Assembly (NCBI GenBank): GCA_036172665.1
Contig: CM069877.1
Location: 10,188,501 to 10,252,500, forward strand
Direction of reading: 5' to 3'
DNA length: 64,000 nt
Source of the DNA: Prosopocoilus inquinatus
Taxonomy: Eukaryota; Arthropoda; Insecta; Coleoptera; Lucanidae
The notes under the pieces were generated by a model. It made no database searches, was not told where the DNA came from, and worked only from the letters and a program-made list of their open reading frames with translations. Below, piece after piece: positions 35,303-46,739 of this stretch. The position numbers and the translations under genes were made by a program. Position 1 is the stretch's first letter. Each line of letters opens with the position of its first letter.

Positions 35303-36409
35303 GTGTTCAAAGATTTTCTTTAGTGCTCTTCTTGCCATCTATTAGCAAAGTGCTACACTAACATTAGACAACAATTAACACAGAAAACAGTTGGCACTCC
35401 TGTAGTGAGTGAAGGCAACCAAACGAAACTATTTTATTCTTTTTAATTTTGAAATTTCTAAATGGATTTAGGAGAAAGAAAACCACAAATGAATTTGTTA
35501 AAAGATAAACAAAGTAAAGAAAAAACAGTTTCCTGTGCAACATGCAGGGTTCTGTAATTACAGAAACCTTGCGCAACATACAGGGTTCTGAATATGACAT
35601 AAAATTTTTTTTACAACCTACAGGGTTATGTAAATACAGAACTGAGTATGTTACACAAAGGTTCTGAAATTACAAAACCCTGTAGGTTGCAAAAATTTCT
35701 TGTGTCATTACAGTAAACTGTTTTTACTGCAGATAACCAACAGTTTGAAACAAATTCATTATAGAACTCTGCGAGTTGTAAAGATTTCCATGCGTCATTA
35801 CAGGAAACTGTTTTCATTGCTTTTAACATCACGTTTCTGTTTATTGGCGGTTAGTTTGATTTATTAATAAACAATTAATATTTTCATTACTCTGTTTATT
35901 TTGTAACAAATTCATGTGCGGCTTTGTTTTGCCTAAATCAATTTGGATATTTACAAATTAAATAAATAAAAAAACGCAGAATTATAGTAATTATAGTATT
36001 ATAGATTATAGAAGAACTTACTATTTGTTAAAAAGAAAGGCTGAAACGACATTAAACTTAAAAAAAAGACACTGATGGGATATTTTGATACTTTAAATTG
36101 AACATGAATGTTTGTCAAAATTGCAAAAATTGTGAAGTAAAGCAGGCAGGAACAGACGACATCTAAAAGCACGACACGAGAACCCTCCTGTTTGCATTGT
36201 TGGTTGTCTATCAACTAGGCGTAACCCACCACGCGACGCCACTGCCGAGAAACGACCGAAGACAAAATCTTAATTTTAAAAACTCGACGATACTGTGTAG
36301 CGGATGAAAACCGAAACAGTTCTTTCCCCTTTCTTTTTTTTAAGAAAATCGTTAAACAAAAAATTCCAAAAAAAGATTCGCCGGCACTTGCCGGGCACAT
36401 TTAAAAGTA
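35303..36409. other. Unique AT-rich sequence with short internal repeats
   Basis: At 35550-35840 words such as ACAGGGTTCTG, GTGTCATTACAG(T/G)AAACTGTTTT and ACCTACAGGGTT with its complement AACCCTGTAGGTT recur on a scale of 60-100 bases, so this is a small decayed repeat cluster. Elsewhere nothing is recognised. The stretch 36215-36245 contains CGCGACGCCACTGCC, a possible isolated hAT-like tip. Confidence 0.45.
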
Positions 36410-36600
36410 ATAACCAGGGAAAAGAATTCGGGCCACTTGTTTTGCGAACAATACGCAAATTTAGTACTCTCTGCCAAATGAAAACGCTCACATTGCACTC
36501 CTTCCCCTCCTACTCATCAATAACAATTCGATGCATCGGAGACGCGGAAGCAAAGAGTAGAGTAGACGTAAAAAGCATCTGACACTAAGTGGCAAGAGTT
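36410..36600. mobile_element. Decayed MITE, opposite orientation to the 2173-2406 element
   Basis: Starts TAATAACCAGGGAAAAGAAT then TCGGGCCACTTGTTTTGCGA and ends GACACTAAGTGGCAAGAGTT. The interior shares CGATGCATCG and the GTACG/AATACG-plus-CAAATTTAG segments with the 2173-2406 element in reverse order. The second terminal repeat is badly eroded. Confidence 0.65.
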
Positions 36601-36769
36601 CATTTTGCAGGTTAGTTAATTCACAGCCTATATATTTTTTTTAATTTTTTGCCGAACTGCATTTTACATTTTTGTTTTTATTACTCGCGGAGTTGAGTGT
36701 TTGTTTTGATTTAATTTTTTTTTTTTGAGCTCGCCGCTCATGAAAGGTAATCATGACTCACTATTCGGT

Positions 36770-38640
36770 GTTTAAAATCCAATAAAAAAACAAAACAAAA
36801 AAAAACGGGCACATTCGCGCTTCTAGAAAAATAATGTAACCCAATGTATTGCAATGTATGTCAATGTAAACTGCGCAAACATTTGTTTTATAAATCAAAA
36901 TTGCCGATTTGAGGTTTACTGTAGTGTAAAACCGGCCATGGCTTTCACGTTCCAGCAGATTTCATCCTGCGATGTTACCACGTTTACATTTTTTTCTTGT
37001 CTCATGAATATTTAATTTAGTTATTTTTGTAACAGACTTGTCTTTTTTGTGATGCCAAGCAAGCAAATAAAATCGTGTTCGCGGAGAAACCGAAAAAAAA
37101 AATAATGTAACCCAATGTACTGCAATGTATGTCAATGTAAACTGCGCAAACATTTGTTTTATAAATCAAAATTGCCGATTTCAGGTTTACTGTAGTGTAA
37201 AACCGGCCATGGCTTTCACGTTCCAGCAGATTTCATCCTGCGATGTTACCACGTTTACATTTTTTTCTTGTCTCATGAATATTTAATTTAGTTATTTTTG
37301 TAACTGACTTGTCTTTTTTGTGATGCCAAGCAAGCAAATAAAATCGGGTTCGCGGAGAAACCGAAAAACAAACACTGGAACATTAGCGCTTCTAAATAAA
37401 TCATGTAATGCAATGTATTGTAATGTATCTCAATGTAAGCTGCGCGTAAACACGTTTTGTCAGTCAAAGTTGCCGGTAGTTGGCATTTTGTGGTTTATTC
37501 TGGTGTAAAACCGGCTGTTGCTTTTACGTTCCCGCAGGTTTCATCCTGTGATTTTGCTACATTTACATTTTTTCTCGTTTCGCTGATTTTTAATTTGTTG
37601 CTTTCGTGATTGAATCGGTTTCCTGTGATGTAAGCACGCGAATAGAAACTTTTTTTCGTAAAAAATATCATAAAAAGGGCACGTTCGTGCTTCTAAATAA
37701 ATAATGTAATGCGATGTTTCAATGTAACTTGCGCGAATATTCGTTTTATAGGTCAAGATTGCCGGTTGTTAACACTTTGAGGTTTATTGTAATGTAAAAC
37801 CGACTGTTGCTTTCACGTTCAAGCAGGTTTGAACCTGTCGTGTTACCACATTTACATTTTTTCTTGTTTTGCCGATGTTTAATTTATTACTGAAGTCAAC
37901 TCTTGTCCGAAGAAATATGTAAGAAAATAGTTATCACTCTTGATTTAACGGATTACGTGATTGATTCAATTTCCTATCCTATCCTATCATCAATGTATCG
38001 CAATGTAACATGCGCGTGCCCTTTTTACAAATCAAAATTGCGCTGGTTTAGTTGGTACTCCGAGGTTTATTGCAATGTGAGACAGGCCGTTACTTTCATT
38101 TTTCCGCATAACGGTGCACCGGCTCGGTTAGACTTGCGGTGTTACCACATTTACATTTTTTCTCTGATTTCATCCATTATTAATTTAGTTATTTTTGTAA
38201 CTGAATGTTTTTTTGTGTAGTAAACAAGCAAATAGAATAAGGTGTTCGTAAGAATCAAAAAAGTGCCGAATTCACGCTTATAAATAAATAATGTAATGCA
38301 ATGTTTCGCAATGTAATGTGCGACGTTGCACTAGTCGGACCATTGAGTTTTTTTGCAGAATAAAACAGGTTGTTCGGGGCATGAAAAATCTGTTTAAATC
38401 TTTTATATATGTATAAAATCGGTTGTTGCATTTACAATTCCGCACGTTTGAACCTGCAATGTTACCACGTTTACATTTTTTTTTTTGCTTAATCGATTTT
38501 TAGTTGCAGTTATTTTTGTAATTGTAATCCTGTTTTCGTAAATACCCGAAAAATAGCACACTCGCGCCTTTAAACGCATAATGTAAAGCCATGCAATGTT
38601 TTGCAATGTAGCGTGCGAAATTTCGCTGAAGTTTTTGTTT
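36770..38640. repeat. Satellite array, ~275-300-bp unit, about seven copies
   Basis: Units start with AATAATGTAA and a run of CAATGTA words, followed by TGCGC(A/G)AACATTTGTTTTAT, GATTTGAGGTTTACTGTAGT, GTAAAACCGGCCATGGCTTT, CACGTTCCAGCAG, ATCCTGCGATGTTACCACGT and TTACATTTTTTTCTTG. Unit starts are about 36832, 37105, 37403, 37702, 37992, 38290 and 38578. The first two are almost identical and later ones diverge, so the left edge amplified most recently. Confidence 0.85.
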
Positions 38641-39384
38641 TTTTTATGATTTGCGTTTAATTTGCGAGCTGCGCTAAATCCGGTGGACGGAAAGTTGTTC
38701 TAACTTGTCAAGACTCGATCTTGTCAAACTCTCCGCCACGAGAGCACAGTTCGTATTTGTCATGGCGTTGCAATTTTGTGAGAAGACATTTTCATGCGCG
38801 ATGAGGAGCTTTAATTTTACAATAATGAATAAATGTTACAGTTCATTTTCCCTTTTCATTCTGAGACACCCTATATAGTAATAAACCCTGTATTAATGTA
38901 TTTTATCCGTCGCCGAGTTGGACTGCCGAGCCAAGGGCCGTGCTTTGTATATTCTAGCCCGGACTCGCTTTTTGCAGGTAATGCTCGCTAACGAGTTTTT
39001 TGTTCCTTCTCTCGCCCGAATCTTATTGCCCTTTATTGTCGCTTTTTTAAATCGTTTCTTAGTAAGATTTTTCCGCGTTCCCAAAGAAATTGAGTGGCGC
39101 CCTTCGGATATTTCGCGATTGGTTTGATGAAACCCCAACCCGTCCCACTGTAGGTACCGGCGGCACCGAAGTCAATCGTAGTGGGTACTTATCTTCTATC
39201 TATCCACCAGATAAGTAGCATATAAAGCAGCCCACTCACTGGGCAACATGTTGGACGACATGTTCGCAGCGTCAAGTTCGCTTGTGTGTGGCCAGGATGG
39301 TCAACATGTCATAAGTTGTGGTCTGTTGAAGATATGTTCACAAACATGTTGCCCAACCTGTTGCCTTATGAGCGGCCTGATTTT
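38641..39384. other. Unique sequence, no gene recognised
   Basis: Contains a minor cluster of CAACATGTT-like words at 39245-39360 (ACATGTTGGACGACATGTTC, CAACATGTCATAAG, AAACATGTTGCCCAACCTGT), an imperfect short repeat. The complementary open frames at about 38893-39138 (both strands) have no recognised domain. Confidence 0.5.
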
Positions 39385-39990
39385 TGTACTAATCAGCGAT
39401 GCTAACAGGATGTAAAAATTCCTTACTAAACGTCCGTGCGATTGCAAGCGAAACAGCGGCAATAGACGGCCTAAGCAGTGCGTCAGCGCCAATGCAACTG
39501 TGATTGGAGTGACGTTTAGCGACGTTACTGGCACGACTCAACTTCGTATCTCAGCGGGAATTTTTCTGTCAACTTTTAGTTGGTGTCACCTCACATTTAT
39601 TTGATAATAATTAAATGAATAACACTAATCAGCGGTACTAACAAAAATTTCGCTAAGCGTCTGTGCGATTGCAAGCGAAACAACGGCAACTGACGGCTCA
39701 GGCAGCGCAACAGTGCCGATGCAATTTTGATTGATTGATTGGAGGGTGGTTTAGTTACAAGCACGACACGACGGAATTTTACTGTCAAGTCTTAGTTAAT
39801 GTTCCCTCACATTAGTTTTACAATAATAAAAATGAATAACAATAATTACCGGTACTGGCAAGGTTGTAAAAACTTCTGGCTAAACATCCCTGCTATTGCA
39901 AGCGAAACAGCGCCAATTGACGGTCTACCGACGCGTCAGCGTCGTCACCGCGTTAATCGGAGGGGGGCTTAGCAATTCTGTTGACTCTGT
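39385..39990. repeat. Tandem array, ~227-bp unit, three copies, just downstream of the tubulin gene
   Basis: The anchor GATTGCAAGCGAAACAGCGG (or close variants) occurs at about 39438, 39665 and 39892. Units also share AATCAGCGGTACTAACA, AACGTCCGTGCG, TCAGCGCCAATGCAACT and TTACTGTCAAGT-like words. The copies are 70-80% alike by eye. Confidence 0.75.
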
Positions 39991-40037
39991 TTAGTATTAA
40001 TTTAGTAACGGAACGCCTTTTTCTTTCTGCAAACGCC

Positions 40038-40043
40038 TTTATT
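40038..40043 (-). terminator. betaTub60D: Candidate poly(A) signal of the tubulin gene
   Basis: The plus strand reads TTTATT, which is AATAAA on the coding (minus) strand, about 175 bases after the stop codon. It is the first exact AATAAA seen on that strand downstream of the stop. A TATAAA variant occurs earlier, near 40105, and could also act. The exact cleavage point cannot be seen. Confidence 0.5.
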
Positions 40044-40217
40044 AAAACGCCTTTTCGTTTTTACGAAAGTAGAAAATTCAGTCTTCCTCCTGCATCAGAG
40101 AATTTTATATAATAAACAATTAAATAACGTACAAATAAAAAAAGGATCATTACAATACTTTAAAAATCTTCAAATTCCAATAAATAATATTTTTCAAAAA
40201 AAAAAATTATCAAATAA

Positions 40218-41462
<1,245 letters not shown>

Positions 41463-41509
41463 TTAATTTAGAAATTGGATTGAACCTCCTAACCACAATT
41501 TTTTTTTTA

Positions 41510-41554
41510 ATATATACGTATTTCGGCAGCTATGCTGCCATCTTCAGTAGATGA
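41510..41554 (-). ncRNA. Hammerhead-ribozyme-like motif (minimal type)
   Basis: On the minus strand: CTGAAGA (fits the CUGANGA core), a six-pair stem II (GGCAGC, loop ATA, GCTGCC), then GAAA, then TACGTA with a possible GUA cleavage triplet. Stem I pairs ATCTA before the core with TATAT after the triplet, four of five pairs. A U sits unpaired between core and stem II, which is unusual. The motif matches the very short stem III type known from Penelope-like elements, but activity is uncertain. Confidence 0.45.
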
Positions 41555-41658
41555 CTTCTTAATCACAAGAAAACTTCTCAAGATACCACAGTCTCCAATA
41601 CGTTTCAATAATACTCCTATCGTTTGATTACATGCCAAGCTACATGATTTCGACTACC

Positions 41659-41729
41659 GTCGCTAACGGAACTCGAACCCGTATCGTCTGGTTTCATGCC
41701 AAGCCGCTCTACTTTTGACCGGCGACGAC
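41659..41729 (-). pseudogene. tRNA-like sequence (tRNA pseudogene or SINE head)
   Basis: About 71 bases fold as a cloverleaf on the minus strand. The acceptor arms GTCGTCG and TAGCGAC pair with wobbles. The D-arm region contains AAAAGTAGAGC. The anticodon arm is CTTGG-CATGAAA-CCAGA. The T-arm is ACGGG-TTCGAGT-TCCGT, which includes the B-box-like GGTTCGAGTTCC. Position 33 is A where tRNAs have U, and the D stem is damaged, so it is not a working tRNA. A second, more decayed copy faces it at 41771-41842. Confidence 0.5.
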
Positions 41730-41770
41730 CTCTCAAAGTCCGCCCTACTTTTAAGCTACGATTTAGACAA

Positions 41771-41842
41771 GTCGCCTTAACTCAAAAGTAGAGCGGCTTG
41801 GCATGAAACCAGCACATACGGCTTCGTGTACCGTTAATTGCC
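41771..41842 (+). pseudogene. Second tRNA-like sequence, inverted relative to the first
   Basis: The plus strand repeats CTCAAAAGTAGAGCGGCTTG and GCATGAAACCAG of the minus-strand copy at 41659-41729, then diverges. The T-arm place reads ACGGCTTCGTGTACCGT, so the B box is lost. The shared 30-base segment in opposite orientation (41689-41719 and 41781-41811) makes a palindrome. Confidence 0.4.
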
Positions 41843-42244
41843 TACTTGGTCAGTGTTTTTTTCTTTGTGCCGGATTATTAAAAAAGAAATGTAATATGTA
41901 CAACCCTTTGTTCGGTTTACCAATCCAAAACCACCGGTCACCCTACTCTTCCCCCTCCTCCCCCCGCTCGGGTTAATTACAATATAAATCCAAAATTCAA
42001 AAATTCCAGTGGTCTGAAACAAACCGTTCAAAGAAATGTAGTACGTACGTCGCATACTAAAGAAAATGAGAATTTTACGTAATCGACTACGATTAGCAAC
42101 TATCTTGTCCCCCCCCCCCCCCGGTATCCACAGATTGTTACGGTTTAACATCCCGTTTTTCAAGTCAGCCTGTATATGACGATTTCCTCCGCAGTAAGAA
42201 GCTCGGCTTTAATACGTTTTTATTTCATACGCGGCCTACTATTA

Positions 42245-44100
42245 TTATTTTTAGGAGTACTTTTTTGTGTGACGTCTGGCACACGATTTTATCGCTTCAA
42301 GGGCGTATTGGCAGCGGCGTTTCATTATTTTGCGATCCCGGCGTTCTAATTTCCTTTCTAAACACCCCTTTGCGTCGGTTGTCCTGCAAGCCCGCAGTTT
42401 TTTTTTTTGCTTGTTGCGACTTTAAATTAGATTCTCAGTGTTTTATTTCACATTATGTTACGGTTTGAAACACAGGAAACAGCCTGTTTATCGACTTTTA
42501 AATTGCATTTATCCTAGATGGCGCAACGTTAGGAAATTGTATGGGAAACGCTTCATGCCGCGCCTTTCACGTATGCTTTTATTGCGTTAAAAATAGGCTT
42601 TTTTATCATCGTCTCCGTCGCATGATTAATTGGATTTGTATATTTGTATTTATCGCTTCAAGGGCGTATTCGCAGCGGCGTTTTATTATTTTGCCATCCC
42701 GGCGTTCTAATTTCCTTACCAAACAAACACCCCTTTGCGTCGGTCGGTCGTCCTGCAAGCCCGCAGTTTTTTCTTTTTTTTTTCGCTTGTCGCGATTTTA
42801 AATTAGATTATTTTATTTTACATTATGTTACGGTTTGAAACACAGGAAACAGCCTGTTTATCGACTTTTAAACTGCATTTATTCTAGATGGCTCAACGTT
42901 AGGAAATTGTGCGGGAAACGCTTCATGCCGCGCCTTTCGCGTCTGCTTTTATTGCGTTAAAAATAAGCTTTCTTATCATCGTCTCCGTCGCAAGATTAAT
43001 TGGATTTGTACATTTGTATTTATCACTTCAAGGGCGTATTGGCAGCGGCGTTTCATTATTTTGCGATCCCGGCGTTCTAATTTCCTTTCTAAACACCCCT
43101 TTGCGTCGGTTGTCCTGCAAGCCCGCAGTTTTTTTTTTTTTTTTTTGCTTGTTGCGACTTTAAATTAGATTCTCAGTGTTTTATTTCACATTATGTTACG
43201 GTTTGAAACACAGGAAACAGCCTGTTTATCGACTTTTAAATTGCATTTATCCTAGATGGCGCAACGTTAGGAAATTGTATGGGAAACGCTTCATGCCGCG
43301 CCTTTCACGTATGCTTTTATTGCGTTAAAAATAGGCTTTTTTATCATCGTCTCCGTCGCATGATTAATTGGATTTGTATATTTGTATTTATCGCTTCAAG
43401 GGCGTATTCGCAGCGGCGTTTTATTATTTTGCCATCCCGGCGTTCTAATTTCCTTACCAAACAAACACCCCTTTGCGTCGGTCGGTCGTCCTGCAAGCCC
43501 GCGGTTTTTTCTTTTTTTTTTTCGCTTGTCGCGATTTTAAATTAGATTATTTTATTTTACATTATGTTACGGTTTGAAACACAGGAAACAGCCTGTTTAT
43601 CGACTTTTAAACTGCATTTATTCTAGATGGCTCAACGTTAGGAAATTGTGCGGGAAACGCTTCGTGCCGCGCCTTTCGCGTCTGCTTTTATTGCGTTAAA
43701 AATAAGCTTTCTTATCATCGTCTCCGTCGCAAGATTAATTGGATTTGTACATTTGTATTTATCGCTTCAAGGGCGTATTCGCAGCGGCGTTTTATTATTT
43801 TGCGATCCCGGCGTTCTAATTTCCTTACTAAAAACCCCTTTCCGTCGGTTGTCCTGCAAGCCCGCAGTTTTTTTTTTTTTGCTTATCGCGATTTTAAATT
43901 AGATTATTTTATTTCACATTATGTTACGGTTTGAAACACAGGAGACAGCCTGTTTATCGATTTTTAAATGGTATTTATCCTAGATGGCGCAACGTTAGGA
44001 AATTGTGCGGGAAACGCTTCATGCCGCGCCTTTTGCGTCTCCTTTTATTGCGTTAAAAATAGGCTTTTTTATCTTCGTCTCCGTCGCAAAATTCATTGGA
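42245..44100. repeat. Satellite array, ~368-bp unit, five copies in a dimeric pattern, in intron 2
   Basis: The anchor CGCTTCAAGGGCGTATT starts at about 42293, 42654, 43024 (CACTTCAAGG), 43392 and 43763. Units share GATCCCGGCGTTCTAATTTC, GTTACGGTTTGAAACACAGG, CTAGATGGCGCAACGTTAGG and GGGAAACGCTTCATGCCGCG. Units 1 and 3 are almost identical, as are units 2 and 4 (for example GATGGCTCAACG in 2 and 4). A dimer of about 731 bases was therefore duplicated recently. Open frames repeating in register (VFIASRAYSQRR and similar) follow the array and are not genes. Confidence 0.9.
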
Positions 44101-45009
44101 TCTGTATAAGGCAAATGGTCTCACTCTCTGCTTTATTTTCGTAGTGCAACCCAGACAGTTTTCTGAATATGTTTTAGAATACACCGGCCATAAAGTAACG
44201 TTTGATTTTCGCCAGTCGGCATGTTTTTTATTGCCTTAAGCGAACAATATCGTCCGGAGTTTCTATTTTTAGCCACAATTGCATCATCTTTTGCAAGCGT
44301 CGGCAGGCGCGTTTCAACTTTTGCTTTTGAATCGTTCGAATTGTTTAGTCTACATTTGTAGATGGTCGGTCCTAAATATCAATCTTCAACGTCGACTCAT
44401 TATAATTTCTTTCTGCGGTATGAAAACCTGAGAATTACAGTTTCTTGTGCGTTGTTATTTCGACGGAAAGATTAGATTGCGTTCACACTTGACTTTTCAC
44501 GCCATTGGGTTTTATTTACATCTTTATGGCTTTAAATGTAAATGCCTAGAATGGTTAATACTGAAAGGCAAAATGAGCCGCAACTGCGCAAAGCAAAAAG
44601 AATGTCAGCTTTTATTCGATTGGGTCTTGATGCTGTCGCCATGCTTTCGATTCGTGTAAGCCCTTTTTCATTTCGAAAGAGGGTACGGCCGGTTTTGGCT
44701 TTATTATTATTTATTATTTGCAACGTGCCTGGAGCACGCTGTCGTCCTCGTGATGTCACCCGGACATAGTTTGCTGTGTTTCGTGCGGGGACTGCTGCCC
44801 TATGGCTGCCTATATTCCGTGGTGAATAAGACATGCTCATTTTGGTACGGGCAGAGCCTCGAGGAGGTTTCCCGCAATTGTACGAAATATCTGCTCCCCC
44901 AAACGGATCGTCACAGATGAAAACGATTCGAAAAGTACATCGCGTGAAATTTAAAATCAATAATGCATCTAAAATAGGCCGTACCAAAGAGCCTGTAAGG
45001 GAAGGGAAG
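44101..45009. other. Intron 2 sequence, mostly unique
   Basis: A stretch near 44250-44310 (CCGGAGTTTCTATTTTTAG, ATCTTTTGCAAGCGTC) resembles one inside the hAT element near 24455-24515, so it is probably repeat-derived. It includes a CTATTTTTAG word that fits the MEF2 consensus. A 194-codon minus-strand open frame (44532-45116) runs into a palindrome and shows no known domain. Confidence 0.45.
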
Positions 45010-45071
45010 TTCAACAATAGTAATTTGCATGAAAAGCGAAAGTAATAGTCGCAAGCATACGTGTCCTGGCC

Positions 45072-45202
45072 ATCGAGGACGAGGCTGAGACAAACACAAG
45101 TGAGTTTTTGATCCACCAGGACACCACGACTTCGGTCAGAGTTAATCTGGTGTCCTGGTGAATCAGAAATTCACTTATGTTTGTCTCAGCCTCGTCCTCG
45201 AT
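45072..45202. mobile_element. Long palindrome (fold-back element), 55-base arms
   Basis: Left arm contains ATCGAGGACGAGGCTGAGAC, then AAACACAAGTGAGTTTTTGA and TCCACCAGGACACCA. The right arm is its inverted copy with a few mismatches. The loop is about 21 bases. Related palindrome at 46461-46586. A flanking block on its left (AATTTGCATGAAAAGCG, GTCGCAAGCATACG) recurs inverted to the right of the other palindrome, so the two elements are inverted copies of a longer repeat. Confidence 0.75.
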
Positions 45203-46460
45203 GTTCACGACAGGTATGATTACGATTATTCACGATCCGTTTGAGGAGTATAGATATTTAGCTTCGGCTTCATTGTAGCAACTTCGAACCGGAGTTTGTT
45301 TATAAGTTGAATCGAATGTCCGGGAATTTCTAAGGAAGACGATTCAGGTAGGAGATTAGATTCTTATTTGCGCTACAGCCTTATGCCGACTCTAACTGTA
45401 TTAAACACGAACTTTTCGCGTTGTTTACGCGAATTAAAATACAATTTGAGGTTTTATTTTACTATAGTACGTGTTATGTAATTATTTTGCCTGTAAGGCG
45501 AGGCGCAAACTAGAGTGAAAACGCGCCCTGTAGCAGACGCGGTGGCAAATTTGTACTCCTTATGGTTGTACCGCCACCGTGCGCGTTTCCGCTCTAAAGT
45601 TTTAAAATTCGAACACATCTGACCTTTCCAGGTATTGGTTCAACTTTACGTCAGATTACATCGGGTTGATTAGAGCTTATCGTCATCTGAGAATTGTAGT
45701 ATTCTATCTGCATTTTTAGAATACGTCGAAATCGCGAATACAAATACAAATAATTGTGTTGGGATGATTCGTTAGAGCATTCTAACATTGGCCATATTAC
45801 CTAGTTACCTTTAAACTGTACAGTATTATGATAAATTATATTGAGATAGATGATTTTATATATAAAACTTACCTGACTCGTTTTCAGAACAAAATGCAGA
45901 TAGAAGTTTAATTCTCAGATTTTTTATTGTTCGAGCTCCTTCCTTAGCGGTTTTGGGGCGAAGCCAAGTGGCGGCTTTATTAACTTTAACGCGTGCTCTT
46001 TTCGATAGTGTCTTTTACAATTTCTCCATGGCATGTTGGTGGTTAAGGGAGGAGGGGGGAACTTGATTATATACCGATGCCCTTGTTCAAGGCATAATTC
46101 ATAATAAACTTCAAGTGGGAAGTTCCTTACAACTCTACGGCTACTGCCGGCCGTTGATTGGTGTCCTGATAAACCAGAAGCTGCCGTGGTTCTGTTCTTA
46201 AGAAGTATTTGGGCAGGTAAATTTTGGGTTTGCTGCCCTTTCATTCAAGTCGCGATTTTCTTTCCCTATAGGCGCTACGTATCGGCATTACGAATCAGCT
46301 TTTCGTACCGGCTTTTCGTAACGGCAATAGTATACGTACAGACTTCTACGATTTTAACTTTGGAAGATCGAGTACCGACCTTTCAGTACTAGTTATCTTC
46401 GGTTTCTTATCGAGGTTTTGCTGTATCGTCCTCCTACAAGGCGAACTTACGTTTCGACCT
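45203..46460. other. Intron 2 sequence between two palindromes, no gene recognised
   Basis: Around 46120-46210 the words TCTACGGCTACTGCCGGCCG and TTGATTGGTGTCCTGATAAA match 46660-46745, so part of this interval belongs to the same composite repeat as the palindromes. A 106-codon minus-strand open frame (45924-46244) overlaps that repeat and has no recognised domain. Confidence 0.45.
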
Positions 46461-46586
46461 GAGAATGAGACTGAGACAAACTCATGTGAACTTTTGATCC
46501 ACCAGGACACCAGATTAATTTCGACCGAAAGTTGTGGTGTCCTGGTGGATCAAAAACTCACTTGAGTTTGTTTCAGTCTCGTCCTC
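46461..46586. mobile_element. Long palindrome (fold-back element), 52-base arms
   Basis: Left arm contains ATGAGACTGAGACAAACTCA and TTTTGATCCACCAGGACACC. The right arm is its inverted copy (GGTGTCCTGGTGGATCAAAA, TTTGTTTCAGTCTCGTCCTC). The loop is about 22 bases. Homologous to the palindrome at 45072-45202. Confidence 0.75.
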
Positions 46587-46739
46587 CATGTTCAGGACAG
46601 GTATGCTTGCGACTATTGTTGCCTTTTCGTGCAAATTACTATTGTCGAAGGATTTGCCACTCTACGGCTACTGTCGGCCGTTGATTGGTGCCCTGGTGAA
46701 CCAGAAGTAGCCTATGTCTGCCTGTCCCTAAGAAGTATT

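Noticed and set aside
32661..36245. CAGTGGCGT at 32662 and its complement near 36236 as two ends of one hAT element
   Set aside because: The flanking 8-mers (TATTTAAG and CCGAGAAA) do not match, and the next bases of the ends differ.
42541..43902. Repeated plus-strand frames (MGNASCRAFH..., MRETLHAAPF...)
   Set aside because: They recur in register with the 368-bp satellite and end in its T-rich tract; repeat-derived.
44263..44272. CTATTTTTAG as a second MEF2 site in intron 2
   Set aside because: The surrounding sequence resembles a repeat also found near 24460, so it is probably repeat-borne; loose MEF2 matches are common in AT-rich DNA.
44532..45116. 194-codon minus-strand open frame in intron 2
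   Set aside because: It runs through a palindromic element, lacks any recognised domain, and overlaps plus-strand frames of similar length.
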